This document shows, piece by piece, positions 39,042 through 49,921 of a stretch of 64,000 nucleotides of DNA. The translations under genes were made by a program, and so were the position numbers. The stretch's first letter is position 1. The number at the start of each line of letters is the position of its first letter. Source of the stretch: Coriolopsis trogii (Eukaryota > Basidiomycota > Agaricomycetes > Polyporales > Polyporaceae); the NCBI GenBank assembly GCA_020543525.1, contig JAHYIO010000039.1:868001-932000 (forward strand), in the 5' to 3' direction. Below the pieces are notes generated by a model, which worked only from the letters and a program-made list of their open reading frames with translations, was not told the DNA's origin and made no database searches.

Positions 39042-42009
39042 ATGGGAGACGTCAAGATCGACTCGATTCCTATCCTTTCTTCGGCGAACCAGTACAATGA
39101 CTGGGCTGCAAAGCTCAAGGGGTACTTCATCTTCATGGGCTGTTGGGAGATTGTCGAAGGCACCAAGACTGAGCCCTCTCCTGCCGGTACTACTGCCACT
39201 GCGGCGGAGTTAGTCGCCATAGAGGCATGGCAGAAGCTCAATGGGCAGGCTCGCGGCATGATGTATATGCGGGTCTCACCGAACTTCCACTACGTCCTCG
39301 ATGCAAAGGTTCTGGGTCAAGGTGGTGCTGCTCCTCGTACCATGACAGCCGCTGAGACCTGGGCCGCCATCAAGACGAAGTTTGGCACGCCCAACAGTGC
39401 TCACGTCTGGGGCATGTTCGAGTCGCTCGTTGCAGAGCCTCGCATGAACGATTCGAAGCCTCTCCAGGACCAGATGATGAAGATCATCAACCGCCTTCGC
39501 GACATCGATAGCAACGGCGTCAAGCTCAGCGAGACCATGCAGGCTCTCCTGTTGCTGTCGAAGGTCCCCGAGTCCTACCAGTCCATGGTTTCTGCGCTAA
39601 TGGCTATTACGGACATCGACAAGGTCACCCTCGACGACATCCAGTCGAAGACCTTGGCCGAGGAGTCATTGCGCAAGAACGGACAGTCCGCCAACAAGGT
39701 CTCCCAGACCAAGCCGAAGCCTAAGGGTCCTTGCTCCTTCTGTGGCGGTAGTTCTCACCACGAGTCCAACTGCTACAAGAAGCACCCAGACAAGCGTCCC
39801 AAGGGCAAGAAGAAGGAGAAGGAGAGGGATAAGGACAAGGACAAGGGGAAGAACAAGGACACTACTTCTCATAGCCATGCACATGTCGTCTCTGAGTCTG
39901 TATCTGCTGTAAACGTACTTTCGGGTCCCTCGAACATCGCTGCTTCTTTCTATGATGAGGCTATGGCCTCGGACAGCTCGAAGTGGACCATGTGGCTTAT
40001 GGACTCAGGAGCCTCTCAACATATCACCGGCGACATGTCTGACTTTTCTACCTACCAGCCTTTCGAGACCACTGTTCCCTTTGGAACGGCTGCGTCAGGT
40101 GAAAGTAGTGTTATCCATGCGCTTGGATCGGGAACGGTTGAAGGGATCGCGTACATCGATAATCAGAGCGTCCCAGTCACCTTCAACAACGTCTACTACA
40201 TCCCGCATGTGGAAGGTCGTCTTTTCTCGACGGGCTCCATCGAGCGCAATGGTTATTCCTTGTTCCAAGGCGAAGGTCGCATGTGTATCTTTGACAAGCT
40301 ACCTGATGGTGCTGTCAAACATGGTTCGACGATTCGTATCATGGGTCGAAAGATCCTTGAGGCGAGGTACAACCCAAATAGCAACACGTACTGGACGCTC
40401 CTCGAACTCCGTAATGGTCAGCGTGTCCACCTCAATGTCCGTCGCTTCAAGACCTGGCATCGTCGCTTTGGTCATGCGGGCAAGGACGTGGTACGTCATC
40501 TTCCTAAGAACACCAAGGGAGTTGATGCCGTTGATCCTGCGGATGAAGAGCCATGTGACGGATGTGTTTTTGGCAAATCCACTCGCGCCCCCTTTCCACC
40601 TTCTGAGAAGCGTGCGACTGAAGTTCTCGAGCTCATCCATACAGATCTCGATGGACCGATGCATACTCAGGCTATCGGAGGATGGAAGTATTTTGCCGGT
40701 TTCATTGACGATTACTCTGGTCTTGCTCGCGCCTATTACCTTAAGCACAAGTCGGATGCTATCAAAGCATTCCTCGACTATAAGGCATGGGCTGAGACTC
40801 AGACCGGTAAAAAGATCAAGAAAGTCCGCTCTGATCGAGGGGGGGAATACACGTCTAGCGAGTTCAGCGAGCTTCTTCGTTCGCATGGCATCGAGCACCA
40901 GAAGACAGTTGCGGGTTCACCTCAACAGAATGGACGTGCTGAACGCTGGAACCGTACCATCACCGAGAAGGCTTTGTGTATGTTACATCAGGCTGGACTT
41001 AGTCACGGTTTCTGGCAACTTGCCATCGATGCAGCTGTTCATATCTACAATCGTCAACCTATGCGACGACACAAATGGCAATGCCCTATCACGTTGTGGG
41101 ACGGCACCATACCGGACGTTTCCTACTTCCGCGTGTTTGGGTGCAAAGCCTTTGTGCATGTGCAGAAGGCGAAGCGCGAAGGGAAGCTCGACAAGAAGGC
41201 AGTCGAGATGATCTTCGTGGGGTATGAGCAGGGTTCCAAGGGGTATCGTTTTTGGAATCCGGCCACCCGCTCTATCGTCGTGTCCCGCGATGTGACATTC
41301 GATGAAGAGTCTTTCCCTGCACGAAAACTTCCTGGCAATCAACCTGTCGCCCCCAGTGATAATCCGTTTGTGAATGACCAGTCGGATGAGTCCTCGAACG
41401 ACGACTCTGACTCGGTCAATCCCAACGACATCCTGGACATTCCCCTTCCCATTCCGCTTGATGTCCCACCACCACTTGATCACTCTGTAAACGATGATGC
41501 ACCTGAAGCACCTGCTCCAGCTAATGCCCCTGATCGTCCTCCAACACCACCGCCTGTTCCTGCTCCTCATCCTCCTCACCGTCGTGGTCGTAACAGACCA
41601 GTGGGAGATAATCAGCCTAGCATTGCTCGTGACCGTCCTCGTCGTGACAAAGCAGGCATTCCCCACCCGAGTAGGATTCAGGACAACATCTATGGTGACG
41701 AGAACCCGGTTCATGTCGACGCTCGGACAGATCCGGATGGAGATCAGTGGGAGGCAGAGACTTTCCTCGCTTTTCTCGCTGCTGCTCAGTCGAAAGCTGG
41801 TATTCCTCAATCCCACAAGGAGGCCATGCGATCGCCTGATGCTCCTAAGTGGCGCGAAGCTGAGAAGTCGGAGTATGACTCGCTCATCGAGAACAGGACC
41901 TGGGTACTTGTTCCTCGTCCTAAAGGTCGACACGTAGTCTCAAACCGCTGGGTATATGACATTAAACATGATGGGCGGTATAAAGCTCGTCTTGTTGCTC
42001 GCGGTTTTA
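39042..42009 (+). CDS. Copia Gag-protease-integrase-RT polyprotein, first part
   Basis: Starts at the ATG at 39042 (MGDVKIDSIPIL), chosen because Copia Gag proteins begin just before the YNDW block. Gag ends in a zinc knuckle of CX2CX4HX4C form (CSFCGGSSHHESNC, about residue 231) and a Lys-rich tract. The protease has DSGAS (about residue 321). The integrase has the H/H/C/C zinc site (HRRFGH ... CDGC) and catalytic D, D and E in HTDLDG, RSDRGGEY and NGRAERWN. A Pro-rich linker follows, then the start of reverse transcriptase (SNRWVYDIKHDG, YKARLVARGF). The frame is broken by the MITE at 42010. The open frame through the insert stops at 42197 and gives a foreign tail. Confidence 0.92.
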
Positions 42010-42328
42010 CATCAGTAGTTCGGGAAATCTGTTATTTGCTTATTTGTCTTATTTCACGGCCCTGCCAGAATGTGTTGCCTGCCGCGGTGGCATCGTTCAA
42101 CGGAATGCCACCAAACTTGGTACGACTACTCGAGACATACGCATGCACCAACGTACCAAGTTTCGCGAGGTTTCGAGAGGATCCTATGTCGCTATGACTG
42201 GGACAAGTCGGGCGCTGGATAACGTCTTATTTGCCACTGGTGGCTGTGCTGGAGCTTATAGCTTAGGGCGTCTTACTTGTCTTATTTGGCCAAATAAGAC
42301 ACATAACAAATTTCCCGGTCTACTGATG
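42010..42328. mobile_element. 319-bp TA-flanked MITE inside Copia pol
   Basis: Flanked by TA on both sides (42008-42009 and 42329-42330). The inverted ends share CATCAGTAG, then CGGGAAAT, TGTTAT and TTATTTG with few mismatches, about 37 bp in all. Removing the insert and one TA restores the reading frame at a conserved RT position, which fixes the borders. The interior is non-coding and has the palindrome CTTATTTGGCCAAATAAG near the right end. Confidence 0.88.
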
Positions 42329-42330
42329 TA

Positions 42331-43667
42331 CTCAAGTATGGGGTGAGGACTATCACGAGACGTTCTCTCCGGTTGCGCGGTTCGAGTCTATCCGGTATCT
42401 TCTTGCGCATGCTGCACTTGAGGACTGGGACATCGAATCTATGGATGTCAAGACCGCGTTTCTGAATGGCGATCTCGAAGAGGAAATCTACATGGAACAG
42501 CCCGAAGGCTGGGTCGTTCCTGGGAAGGAAGACCACGTCTGTCTGCTCAAAAAGGCTATCTATGGTCTTAAACAGGCGTCGCGTCAATGGAATGCGAAGA
42601 TTCATCAGTCGCTTCTTGACTTGGGATTCCAACGGACCTATTCTGATGCCGGGATCTACGTATATCGGCGACAAGGGGGGGAACACGTAACAATTGTCGT
42701 ACTCTATGTCGACGATCTACTTCTCATTGGCGATCAGTCTAGTCACATCAAGCACGTCAAGCGCTCTCTCTCTAAGCAGTACAAGATGACGGACTTGGGA
42801 CCAGTCAAGCGCTTCCTTGGTCTTCGCATCACTCGAGATCGTTCCACTCGAACACTCGACATCGACCAGGAAGAGTATATCCAGTCTGTCCTTGAGCGTT
42901 TCCAGATGGCTGACTGTAAACCGTCGCGTACTCCTCTCCCTGCTGGTGCTGTTTTGGTGAAAACCGATCAGCCCGCTTCCGATTCATTCAGGCAACGCTA
43001 CCAGAGTCTTATTGGCAGTCTTTTGTATGCCATGCTCGGGACGCGCCCTGATATTGCTTTCGCTGTCACACGGTTATCCAAGTACAATGCCAATCCCTCT
43101 GAAGCGCACATGAACTATGCCAAGTATGTCCTGCGTTACCTTCAGGGAACAAAGGCGTACCGGCTGCGCTACAAGGGAGCGTCTAATGACGGTCTGATTT
43201 CGTACTCAGATTCGGACTGGGCGGAAGACCGTGATGATCGGCACTCAACCTCTGGCTTTGTCTTCTTGATGGCAGGTGGTGCTGTATCGTGGGCATCGAG
43301 GCGTCAGCCTACCATTTCGCTCTCCTCGACCGAGGCGGAATATAAAGCGGCCTCCGACACTTGTCGTCAGTTGGCATGGCTGAGGACCTTCGGCAATGAA
43401 CTCGGAGATGACGTGACTGATCCGACGCCTTTGTGTCTCGACAACCAAGGCTCGATCTTCTTGTCTGTCAATCCAGTCATTGACCGTCGTACCAAGCACA
43501 TAGAGATCCGTTATCACTTCATTCGTGAACAGGTCGAGATGGGATCTGTCGAGATCTACTATGTCGCTTCTGAGGACCAATTGGCCGACCCCCTCACGAA
43601 GAACGTGCCTTACTCCAATCAGGCCAAATTCGTTGAGGAGATAGGTCTTGTGTCCGTTGCATCTTGA
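42331..43667 (+). CDS. Copia reverse transcriptase / RNase H, second part
   Basis: Continuation of the polyprotein after the MITE. It has the MDVKTAFLNGDL block, the catalytic YVDDLLLIG of reverse transcriptase, then RNase H with SYSDSDWAEDRD, SSTEAEYKAASD and the terminal ADPLTK motif. All are intact. The stop at 43665-43667 lies 11 bp before the 3' LTR, next to the polypurine tract. The nearest ATG in frame is at 42441, inside the RT domain, so this part cannot make a full enzyme by itself. Confidence 0.92.
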
Positions 43668-43669
43668 AC

Positions 43670-43678
43670 GAGTGGGAG
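43670..43678 (+). other. Copia polypurine tract
   Basis: GAGTGGGAG directly before the TG of the 3' LTR. It would serve as the plus-strand primer site. Confidence 0.75.
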
Positions 43679-44245
43679 TGTTGACATTCTGGATTTACGG
43701 CTCTACCGGTCCGGAGTTGTGCACACAACCTTTGTATGATCATGTTTACCTATGTTTAGATAGCGCTTACTATAGGCTGTGTTTCTACTTACCATATACG
43801 GTTTTCTCTACGAAACTACTGTACATTCCCATGACCATATGGTTCCCTTGTCTTCCTGTGCGTTCTACAATGCACCGGAACATTCTAGACCTTATGTCTT
43901 ACTCAGAATACTCTCGGCTCTTACTCATACGCCGAGTATGGACTCTTACTCATCGCTCTATGGTTAACATGTGACTGCTTCATTCGCTTACTCATGCACT
44001 CCTCTCTCCAGTATATAAGGCAGTCTGTTTGCCCCTCTGCTCTTCAGTCGTTCGCTCACTGACTGAAGAGTAAGTCTCACTCATTACTTATGCTCTACTA
44101 CACTTTACTTACTAGTACTTGTAGTCTCTCTTTGTGTGACTTACAGGTACTAAACTATGCAATATAGTCGTTCGCTCACTGACTGAAGATCTCTCTTTGT
44201 GTGACTTACAGGTCGCTCCAAGCCTTCCAGGTTCAGAGTTCATCA
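43679..44245 (+). repeat. Copia 3' LTR
   Basis: 567 bp, same length as the 5' LTR, with three single-base C/T differences. Followed by the target duplication AAGAG (44246-44250). Confidence 0.93.
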
Positions 44246-44250
44246 AAGAG

Positions 44251-45244
44251 TTCGAAGACTTCATCGGCTACAACAATACGCTGCCTGATGAAGCGCGGTC
44301 GACCCGACGATAGCTTGGAGTCGACCATCTGATTGAGCTCTTCTGAATTCTTGAATGAGAGTCCTAGTAGGTCTGCGAGCTGTCAGAGATTAAATCAGCC
44401 ATATGTGCAATATGAGCGAACCCATGCAAGCAAGGAAAGTGGCCAGTCGGGATGTCCCGCCAAGACGAGAGAGGAGATAATGATTTCAAGCAAGGTGTGA
44501 TCCTCAGCGAAGTTGGGAACTCACATTCTCAATCTTGAGGAGCTCTGAAAGAGCTGTGGAACCCGGTCCACGCAACTTCGCCCAGCGTGCAACCTCCCAG
44601 TCCATTTTCGAGGCGAAAGGGGCGAAGATGTTGTCGGATGTTGCCTGCAAGTCCTGATATTGGGAAGCGACGGGATCGCGCTCGAGTGGAGCCCCAGCAA
44701 GTCCGGATGGGAAGGGGACAATGCGAGTCTTGGTACGGAGACGCTGCTCAGCATCTTGACGTTCGCCTGAGTCGACGTTGAAGCGTCCTTCTTCAAGTTC
44801 TTCGTCCCTAAAGCCACCGCCGTGTGGAGGGGCTTGTGGTACGGGCTCCCACACATCTTCCTCGCCAAGCTCCTCGTCACTGCCTATATCCGGTGATGGA
44901 GGAGGTTCGAAGTCCTCAGACTTGCTCTTGTCTAACAGGACATAGTCGTCGTAGTCGTCGAAATCAGCGTTGGTGTAGGTGCCGAAAAAGTCGCCCTCGA
45001 AGTCCAGAGCTATGGACAGGAGATCGTCTTGGTCTTGTAGGTGGTCGTGTCTGGCGTCCTCGTCGTTGTTGAGGTCCGGCGCAAGCGCAGGCTGTTGATC
45101 GTGCTTTGAATTGTCGATGTGTGCGTCGAGAGCCTCTTGAGTCTCTCTGAGAGCGAGGCATTCCGGCCTAGTAGTGAAAAGGAGGTGCCGGGTATAGCCT
45201 GAGTGAGAAAAGGTGCCGCCGCATGCTGGACATTGGACAGGCAT
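44251..45244 (-). CDS. Plavaka transposase, N-terminal portion
   Basis: The 5' part of the transposase split by Copia. The likely start is the ATG at 45244, because the zinc-finger motif follows at once (QCPACGGTFSHSGYTRHL, then RPECL), the typical beginning of these proteins. The same frame is open up to 45430. The acidic middle is followed by IFAPFASKMDWEVARWAKL, then a GTGAGT donor at about 44523. The exon 44379-44251 gives LADLLGLSFKNSEELNQMVD and runs directly into the Copia insertion. Across the gap, and allowing for the 5-bp duplication, the frame continues into YRDIIACVRA, so no other damage is needed to explain the split. Confidence 0.83.
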
Positions 45245-45627
45245 ATTGGAACGGGCAGGAAGAGGGCATTGGATTGCGAACAAGATACAGCGGCCGTTAT
45301 TGTCACGGCCGACGGAAATCTCGGACGTCACCGGGCGCGGCGATCCATCTGCCAAGAATGGCAAGGGCAGGCGGACTTCGAGACCGGCTACCATGGTTGC
45401 GCGTGGAGCGTCAGAGCCCGCAAGCATCATAGACAGAAATTTCTCGACTCACCTCATCTTGCACTTGAACCACCATCTTCCCCATATTGTACCCCGTCTA
45501 ATCCTACTCTACTCTCTTCACTATTCTCTCAATCCTCTACCTCCCCAATACCCTAAGGTTTCCGTATGTCGAGACAGCTTACCTCAATCCCATCCCTTCC
45601 GTACTCACAAAGTATCACACAGGCATA

Positions 45628-48549
45628 ATGCCTAAGAAAGGCTCACAGATAGGTGTTCAAGCGGCAGCTCCCGTTCGCGAGTCTGCGCCTTCTGCCGGGT
45701 CTCATCGGCATAAGTATCCCTACAGTGCAGTATTGTGCACTCACTGACACCTTCGCGCTTTAGCTACACGTCGCGCAGCCGAGAAGGCGCATGAAGGTAA
45801 CATAGTAATTCACTTGCCTATCCTGACGCTGACGCGGTGTATACAAAGTTTGGAACGCCCTGGTTCCGACCCCACGAAAGCGAAATCGAAGAGAGGCAGC
45901 AGTATCTGATTCAGAAACTGCACAGCAACGTCCTGTAGGCAAGAAGTTCAGTAAGTTTCTAATCTCAATCTTAACCATTGACATCACTGAGAACATGCTC
46001 ATGATCGCCAATCAGAAAACGGCATGGAGAGTGAGTCACACACCCCGGCCGCCATCCTTGTGGCAGACTCCCAGACTCCTCCCCCTGCTGCAGAGCGGGA
46101 TGAGCCTCAGGGACGTCAAACACGTCGGCGTCATCTTGCTCCTGAGATCAACGTCGACTCCTCCGAGGATGAGAGCCCACGCCGTTCCTCTCTTCGCACA
46201 CAAACGACCTCCGAGAAACACTCGCACCTTCAGGCTTCCTCTCGGCCCGAAGCCACTCAGACGCCAACCTCTGTTCCCTCTGCCCCTCGTTCCAAGTCGA
46301 AATCGCAGAAACAGGCAAGCGAGCATGAGAGCGGCAGCGACGAATACCATAGCAGCTCTAGCGAAGACGAGGTCATTGAAGAAGACGACCTGGACTTGGA
46401 GACCGGTGATTCGCGAGCGCTCGCGCGGATGTTCGCAGAGGAGGTATGTACATTCCCACACCTCTCTCTCGCTCTCCATTCACTGGTCACCACCCCAACC
46501 CTCTCCACCTGTGTATGCCACGCAGACGCCTATCCTCCTGGACAAAGAGCATCCTCGACAACTCACTCTGCCCACTCTCCATTCTCGAAAGGAGTACGTC
46601 AAAGCACGCCTCGCTGCTCAAGCCCGAACACAACTGGAATCCCCAGCGGCTACACCAGGACACGTCCCAAGCCAAGCCCACAATCACCCATCATCACGCT
46701 CAACCGTGAATCAGTCACGAAGCGTGAGACCTACGGCGGAGGATGGGCCACTCGGAGCTCAACATCGATCACGGTCTGCGGAACAAGCCCTCGGGTCGCG
46801 TCAGCGATGTGATCCAGAGCTTGATGAGCAAGACCTTCCAAGGCCGCGTGGAGCTAGAGCAGGCAAACGCCTTCAACGCAACGCAGCTTCAGACGATGAT
46901 CAGGAGGGTCGGAAACAGCAGGTGAGTACCTAATCTTCCATCCGTTGCGTGCATATGAAGTGACTGCGACGCTTGCGCGTAGCTGGCATGTGCCGACGGC
47001 AGTGTAACACGACGGTTGGGCTCTCGCGAGAACTCTGCCATAGCCATGAAGGGTGGACACATACAACAGCCTTGGCCCCCTGTCAAGTCTACAGAATGCG
47101 CGAAGACCAACATTGCCTCCGCCCGCGAGGTCAGCACAGCGCGCAGACCTCGCAAGACTGCCGTCAACGAAGTATGTCTTCCTAACATCCTCCCGGGCTC
47201 CAGGACAGCACTCTGACCCCTCACACACTCACAGGTCCCTGTCTTCGAGCACTCGCGCGACCCGAATGGAAGCGACGAAGAGTCCGATACCGAAGAGCTC
47301 GCTCAACAGATTGTCAATGCACATGTTCGCCGGAAGCACAAGGTGTGTTCTAAGTTCTTTGATTTGACGTGAATGCTTGAACATTGGCCCACACATTGCC
47401 AGGCCCGCATGAAGGCTGTTGCCGGGAGCGGCGATGGTGTCGATAAGGACACGGACAATGAACTCATGGACGTCAACGAGGAGAACATCGACCTTGTCTG
47501 GCCTCCAAAGGGAGGAAAGCTTCGCTTGAAACAGCAGATGCCTCGCGTGCAGGCGGTCGCCCGCGATGCCATTGGCCGCCTGTTGGCCTGTGCTTGCCTT
47601 GTTAACAGTTTCCCTGAGGGTCCCGAGAAGCACAACCACTACGCCAAGCAATCTCTTATCTACAGCGCTCAGGACCTTGGCTACAACGACGTTGTCGACC
47701 GTTTGAAGAAGGACAGGGATTACGCCCATGCCCTGGGCACAATCGTGAGTTCTCAAAATATCTTGATGATCAGTGGTTTGACAAGTCTTCTGTAGCCAGC
47801 GCAGCGTCTCAGTGGGTTCCGCGGCCGCCTCAAGCAGTTGACGGATGGACTGGCCGCCGCCGCATACGGTCTTGAGAGCGGCAACAAGGACCACGTTGAG
47901 TGGCTCCGTCAACATCTTCGCTATATCTATCCGTGTGACTACGAGGTGCGAATATTGCCTAGTACCCTGTGCTCAACACTCTGATACTTCGCGCATTTAA
48001 CAGAAGGACACGTACTCTGGGGGTAAGCCCTTCCAACGTCCGGTCTTCTTACAAATCCTCCGCGCCGGTCTTTTCAACAATGCGAAGAGTATCGGCAACC
48101 TTCTTTACGAGCAGTTCACGTCCTCTGACCCCGACCACCCGGATGAGAAAGAACTGCCCGCACCCATGCTAGCGCTTGTGTCAACCGCCGTGAGTACATG
48201 ACTTTGTCCGACATTACGTTCACTCATTCCGATGCCCACAGTTGTATGCCTCTATCGCTGACTACGAGTTTGATGTCTACGATGCCGACGAATTCTCGGC
48301 TGATTCATTTGCTGACGTCTACAATGAGAATATGCGACTCCTTACGCACATCAAGACCAATGGACCGAAGAAGTATCACACCCTGATGCATCAGCTGCTC
48401 ATGAACCTCCGGTGCGACACTCTTCTAACTCTATGGCATTCAGTTTGACTGATAGTACGGCTAGCGGAACACGCGCACGTGCCAAGAAGTCTGCCACCGT
48501 CTCGGATCCAATCACACTCCTCAAGCTCGACGAGATGGACGAGGACTAG
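45628..48549 (+). CDS. DUF6532-domain protein carried by the Plavaka element
   Basis: A multi-exon gene of unknown function, divergent from the transposase and inside the same inverted ends. The proposed start ATG at 45628 gives MPKKGSQIGVQAA, with several short exons next. The first half is disordered, Ser/Glu-rich and strongly acidic (SSSEDEVIEEDDLDLE). The conserved DUF6532 domain begins at about 47520: LPRVQ-type start VQAVARDAIGRLLACACLVN, then LSGFRGRLKQLTDGLAAAAY, FLQILRAGLFNNAKSIGNLL, LALVSTALYASIADYEF and LLTHIKTNGPKKYHTLMHQL. The stop is at 48547-48549. This domain is often seen near Plavaka transposases in basidiomycetes. A role in transposition, or as a passenger, is inference. 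Confidence 0.75.
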
Positions 48550-48679
48550 ACTCCCTGGATACGTACTTGTATATATCTGTCCGTCACCGCATTGTCGCCT
48601 CCCCACTCCGTTCATCCTCTCTTGTGAAAAATTCTCACACTCTGTTTCAACTCCCTTCGCCTCACCTCGCCACCGTCCC

Positions 48680-49130
48680 ATGCGGCCATACTGTCTCATT
48701 GTCGACGAGGCTTCATCGGATGATAACTCTGGTGAGTCTTGTATACTCCTGTCTCAAAAGTCGGAATCTGATCACGGACGCACATAGGGGTCATCCTCAA
48801 CCCCGCAACAATGGAGACCCTCCAGCTTTCCCGTGGTGCCGCCATGACTGTTTGGTATGTATGACGGACAAAGGGTGACTTACATCTTGTTGACTGTTGC
48901 TGCAACACAGGAAAGATGCAGCACGACACCGTCCTGATCTGCCTGAGCTGCGACAAGGTCGAGGAGGGCAAGATTCCGATGAATGGACTGGAACAACATC
49001 CGGTTCAGCTGGGTCACATGGTCAGTGGGCACCCAGGCTCGGACGATGCGGACGCTGGCAAGCGCGTACATATATTCTCTTTGACAACTCCGTCATTCTC
49101 ACTCGTACCATACACGATGTTGCGACTGGT
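48680..49130 (+). pseudogene. Captured fragment of CDC48/p97 N-domain
   Basis: Three exon-like blocks match the N-terminal domain of the AAA ATPase Cdc48: CLIVDEASSDDNS, then LNPATMETLQLSRG, then HDTVLICLSCDKVEEGKIPM with LGHMVSG and GKRVHIF after it. Two intron-like gaps (48732-48787 and 48855-48910) have proper GT and AG ends, so the fragment was copied as genomic DNA. The frame cannot be kept at the second junction, and there is another shift near 49075. Neither ATPase domain is present. It lies between the DUF6532 gene and the right end of the Plavaka element. Confidence 0.75.
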
Positions 49131-49399
49131 GTCTCTTTCCCTCATATGCCACTCTTTGCCCCAACCTCTCCCCATCCATATGTCCATAATATGTCTTATG
49201 TTGCATCGTACCATACCATTGCCTTTAATACATTGAGCTTGCCTTTATGTGCGTCCTAGCGTGAACGTAGAGCTCTGATACGAACGTCTATCCTAAGTAA
49301 ATGCGGCGATAATACGAGTTAATGATTGACTAACACTGGGTTTATATGGTAAATTAGCAAAGGGGTAAGCTCAATAGCGTTAACTCGGAAAACGCGACT

Positions 49400-49439
49400 A
49401 TTAGCGCCTATTAACGTCTATTAGCGAAAATTAGCAGGG
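49400..49439. repeat. Subterminal 10-bp repeats of the Plavaka right end
   Basis: Four consecutive 10-bp units begin ATTAGCG, ATTAACG, ATTAGCG and ATTAGCA. They overlap the inner part of the right inverted end. Similar GCTAATT/TTAGCG units lie near the left end. Possible transposase-binding sites. Confidence 0.6.
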
Positions 49440-49455
49440 GGGACTTTTCCTGATG
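49421..49455. repeat. Right inverted end of Plavaka element
   Basis: Reverse complement partner of 34827-34861. It ends in CCTGATG and is followed by unique sequence upstream of FunK1 copy B. Confidence 0.55.
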
Positions 49456-49921
49456 TCGTCGTCCGTTCCCCACTGCCCATCACCCGAAGACACAGGCGGG
49501 CTGGCATTACTGACCCAATCTATGTCCCTTAAATTCGGAGAGCCTTGAGATGAACGCCGACCGTTCACCTGATAGCTCTTCACGACACTCGATTCCTCAC
49601 AAGTCACGATACGTTTTGAACATTCTCATTCACTCATTGCTCCCATGTATATTACATCTCGCAATTCTGGCACTCTACCTCACAATCATTCGCTCGTTGT
49701 CCGCATCCCCCTTCTGTAGCAGCATGCTCAGGCTGCCCGCAGCCCATGTTCCTACAATCACATAGCGTCGAGTGAATGGAACAGGGACTGAAGGCCGTGA
49801 AGACGGCTGCGATCAATGTGGACCAATGTGGCCCAAATAGGAAGGTGGGATGTGCGGACCAAACGTGAGAAAATGGCCGATTTTACATCGGCATCTCCTC
49901 AGATACTTACACTGACAGAAC
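49456..49921. other. Intergenic region upstream of FunK1 copy B
   Basis: No exon or repeat is recognised. The 15 bp up to and including the ATG at 49922 resemble the same position of copy A. Confidence 0.35.

Larger units (their letters stand above)
37422..44245 (+). mobile_element. Ty1/Copia LTR retrotransposon inserted in the Plavaka transposase
   Basis: A complete 6824-bp element. The LTRs are both 567 bp (37422-37988 and 43679-44245), start TGTTGACATT and end ATCA. A 5-bp target duplication AAGAG flanks it (37417-37421 and 44246-44250). The domain order is gag, protease, integrase, reverse transcriptase, RNase H, which defines Copia. The LTRs differ at only three positions, all C/T, so the insertion is young. 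Confidence 0.95.
34827..49455. mobile_element. Plavaka-type DNA transposon (host of nested Copia)
   Basis: Imperfect inverted ends bracket the transposase and the DUF6532 gene. The left end (34827-34861) and the reverse complement of the right end (49421-49455) share CATCAGGAAA, then after 3 nt CCCCCCTGC, then AAT and CGCTAA. Repeats of ATTAGCG/CGCTAAT type sit just inside both ends. Only a possible 2-bp (TC) target duplication is seen, so the outer limits are provisional. Removing the Copia insert and one copy of its duplication leaves about 7.8 kb. Contents: transposase (-), DUF6532 gene (+) and a Cdc48 fragment. Confidence 0.6.

Noticed and set aside
40299..41933. Long minus-strand open frames opposite Copia gag-pol
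   Set aside because: They are antisense shadows of the polyprotein and carry no domain of their own.
42044..42346. A 100-codon open frame across the MITE in Copia
   Set aside because: It runs through the non-coding MITE and has no homology pattern; chance frame.
42360..42400. GGTTCGAGTC as a tRNA T-loop
   Set aside because: It lies inside the Copia RT coding frame with no cloverleaf around it. No convincing tRNA gene was seen elsewhere in the window.
34819..49463. A clear 3-bp target duplication around the Plavaka ends, as in CACTA elements
   Set aside because: The flanks CTC and TCG do not match; only TC is shared, so I do not claim it.
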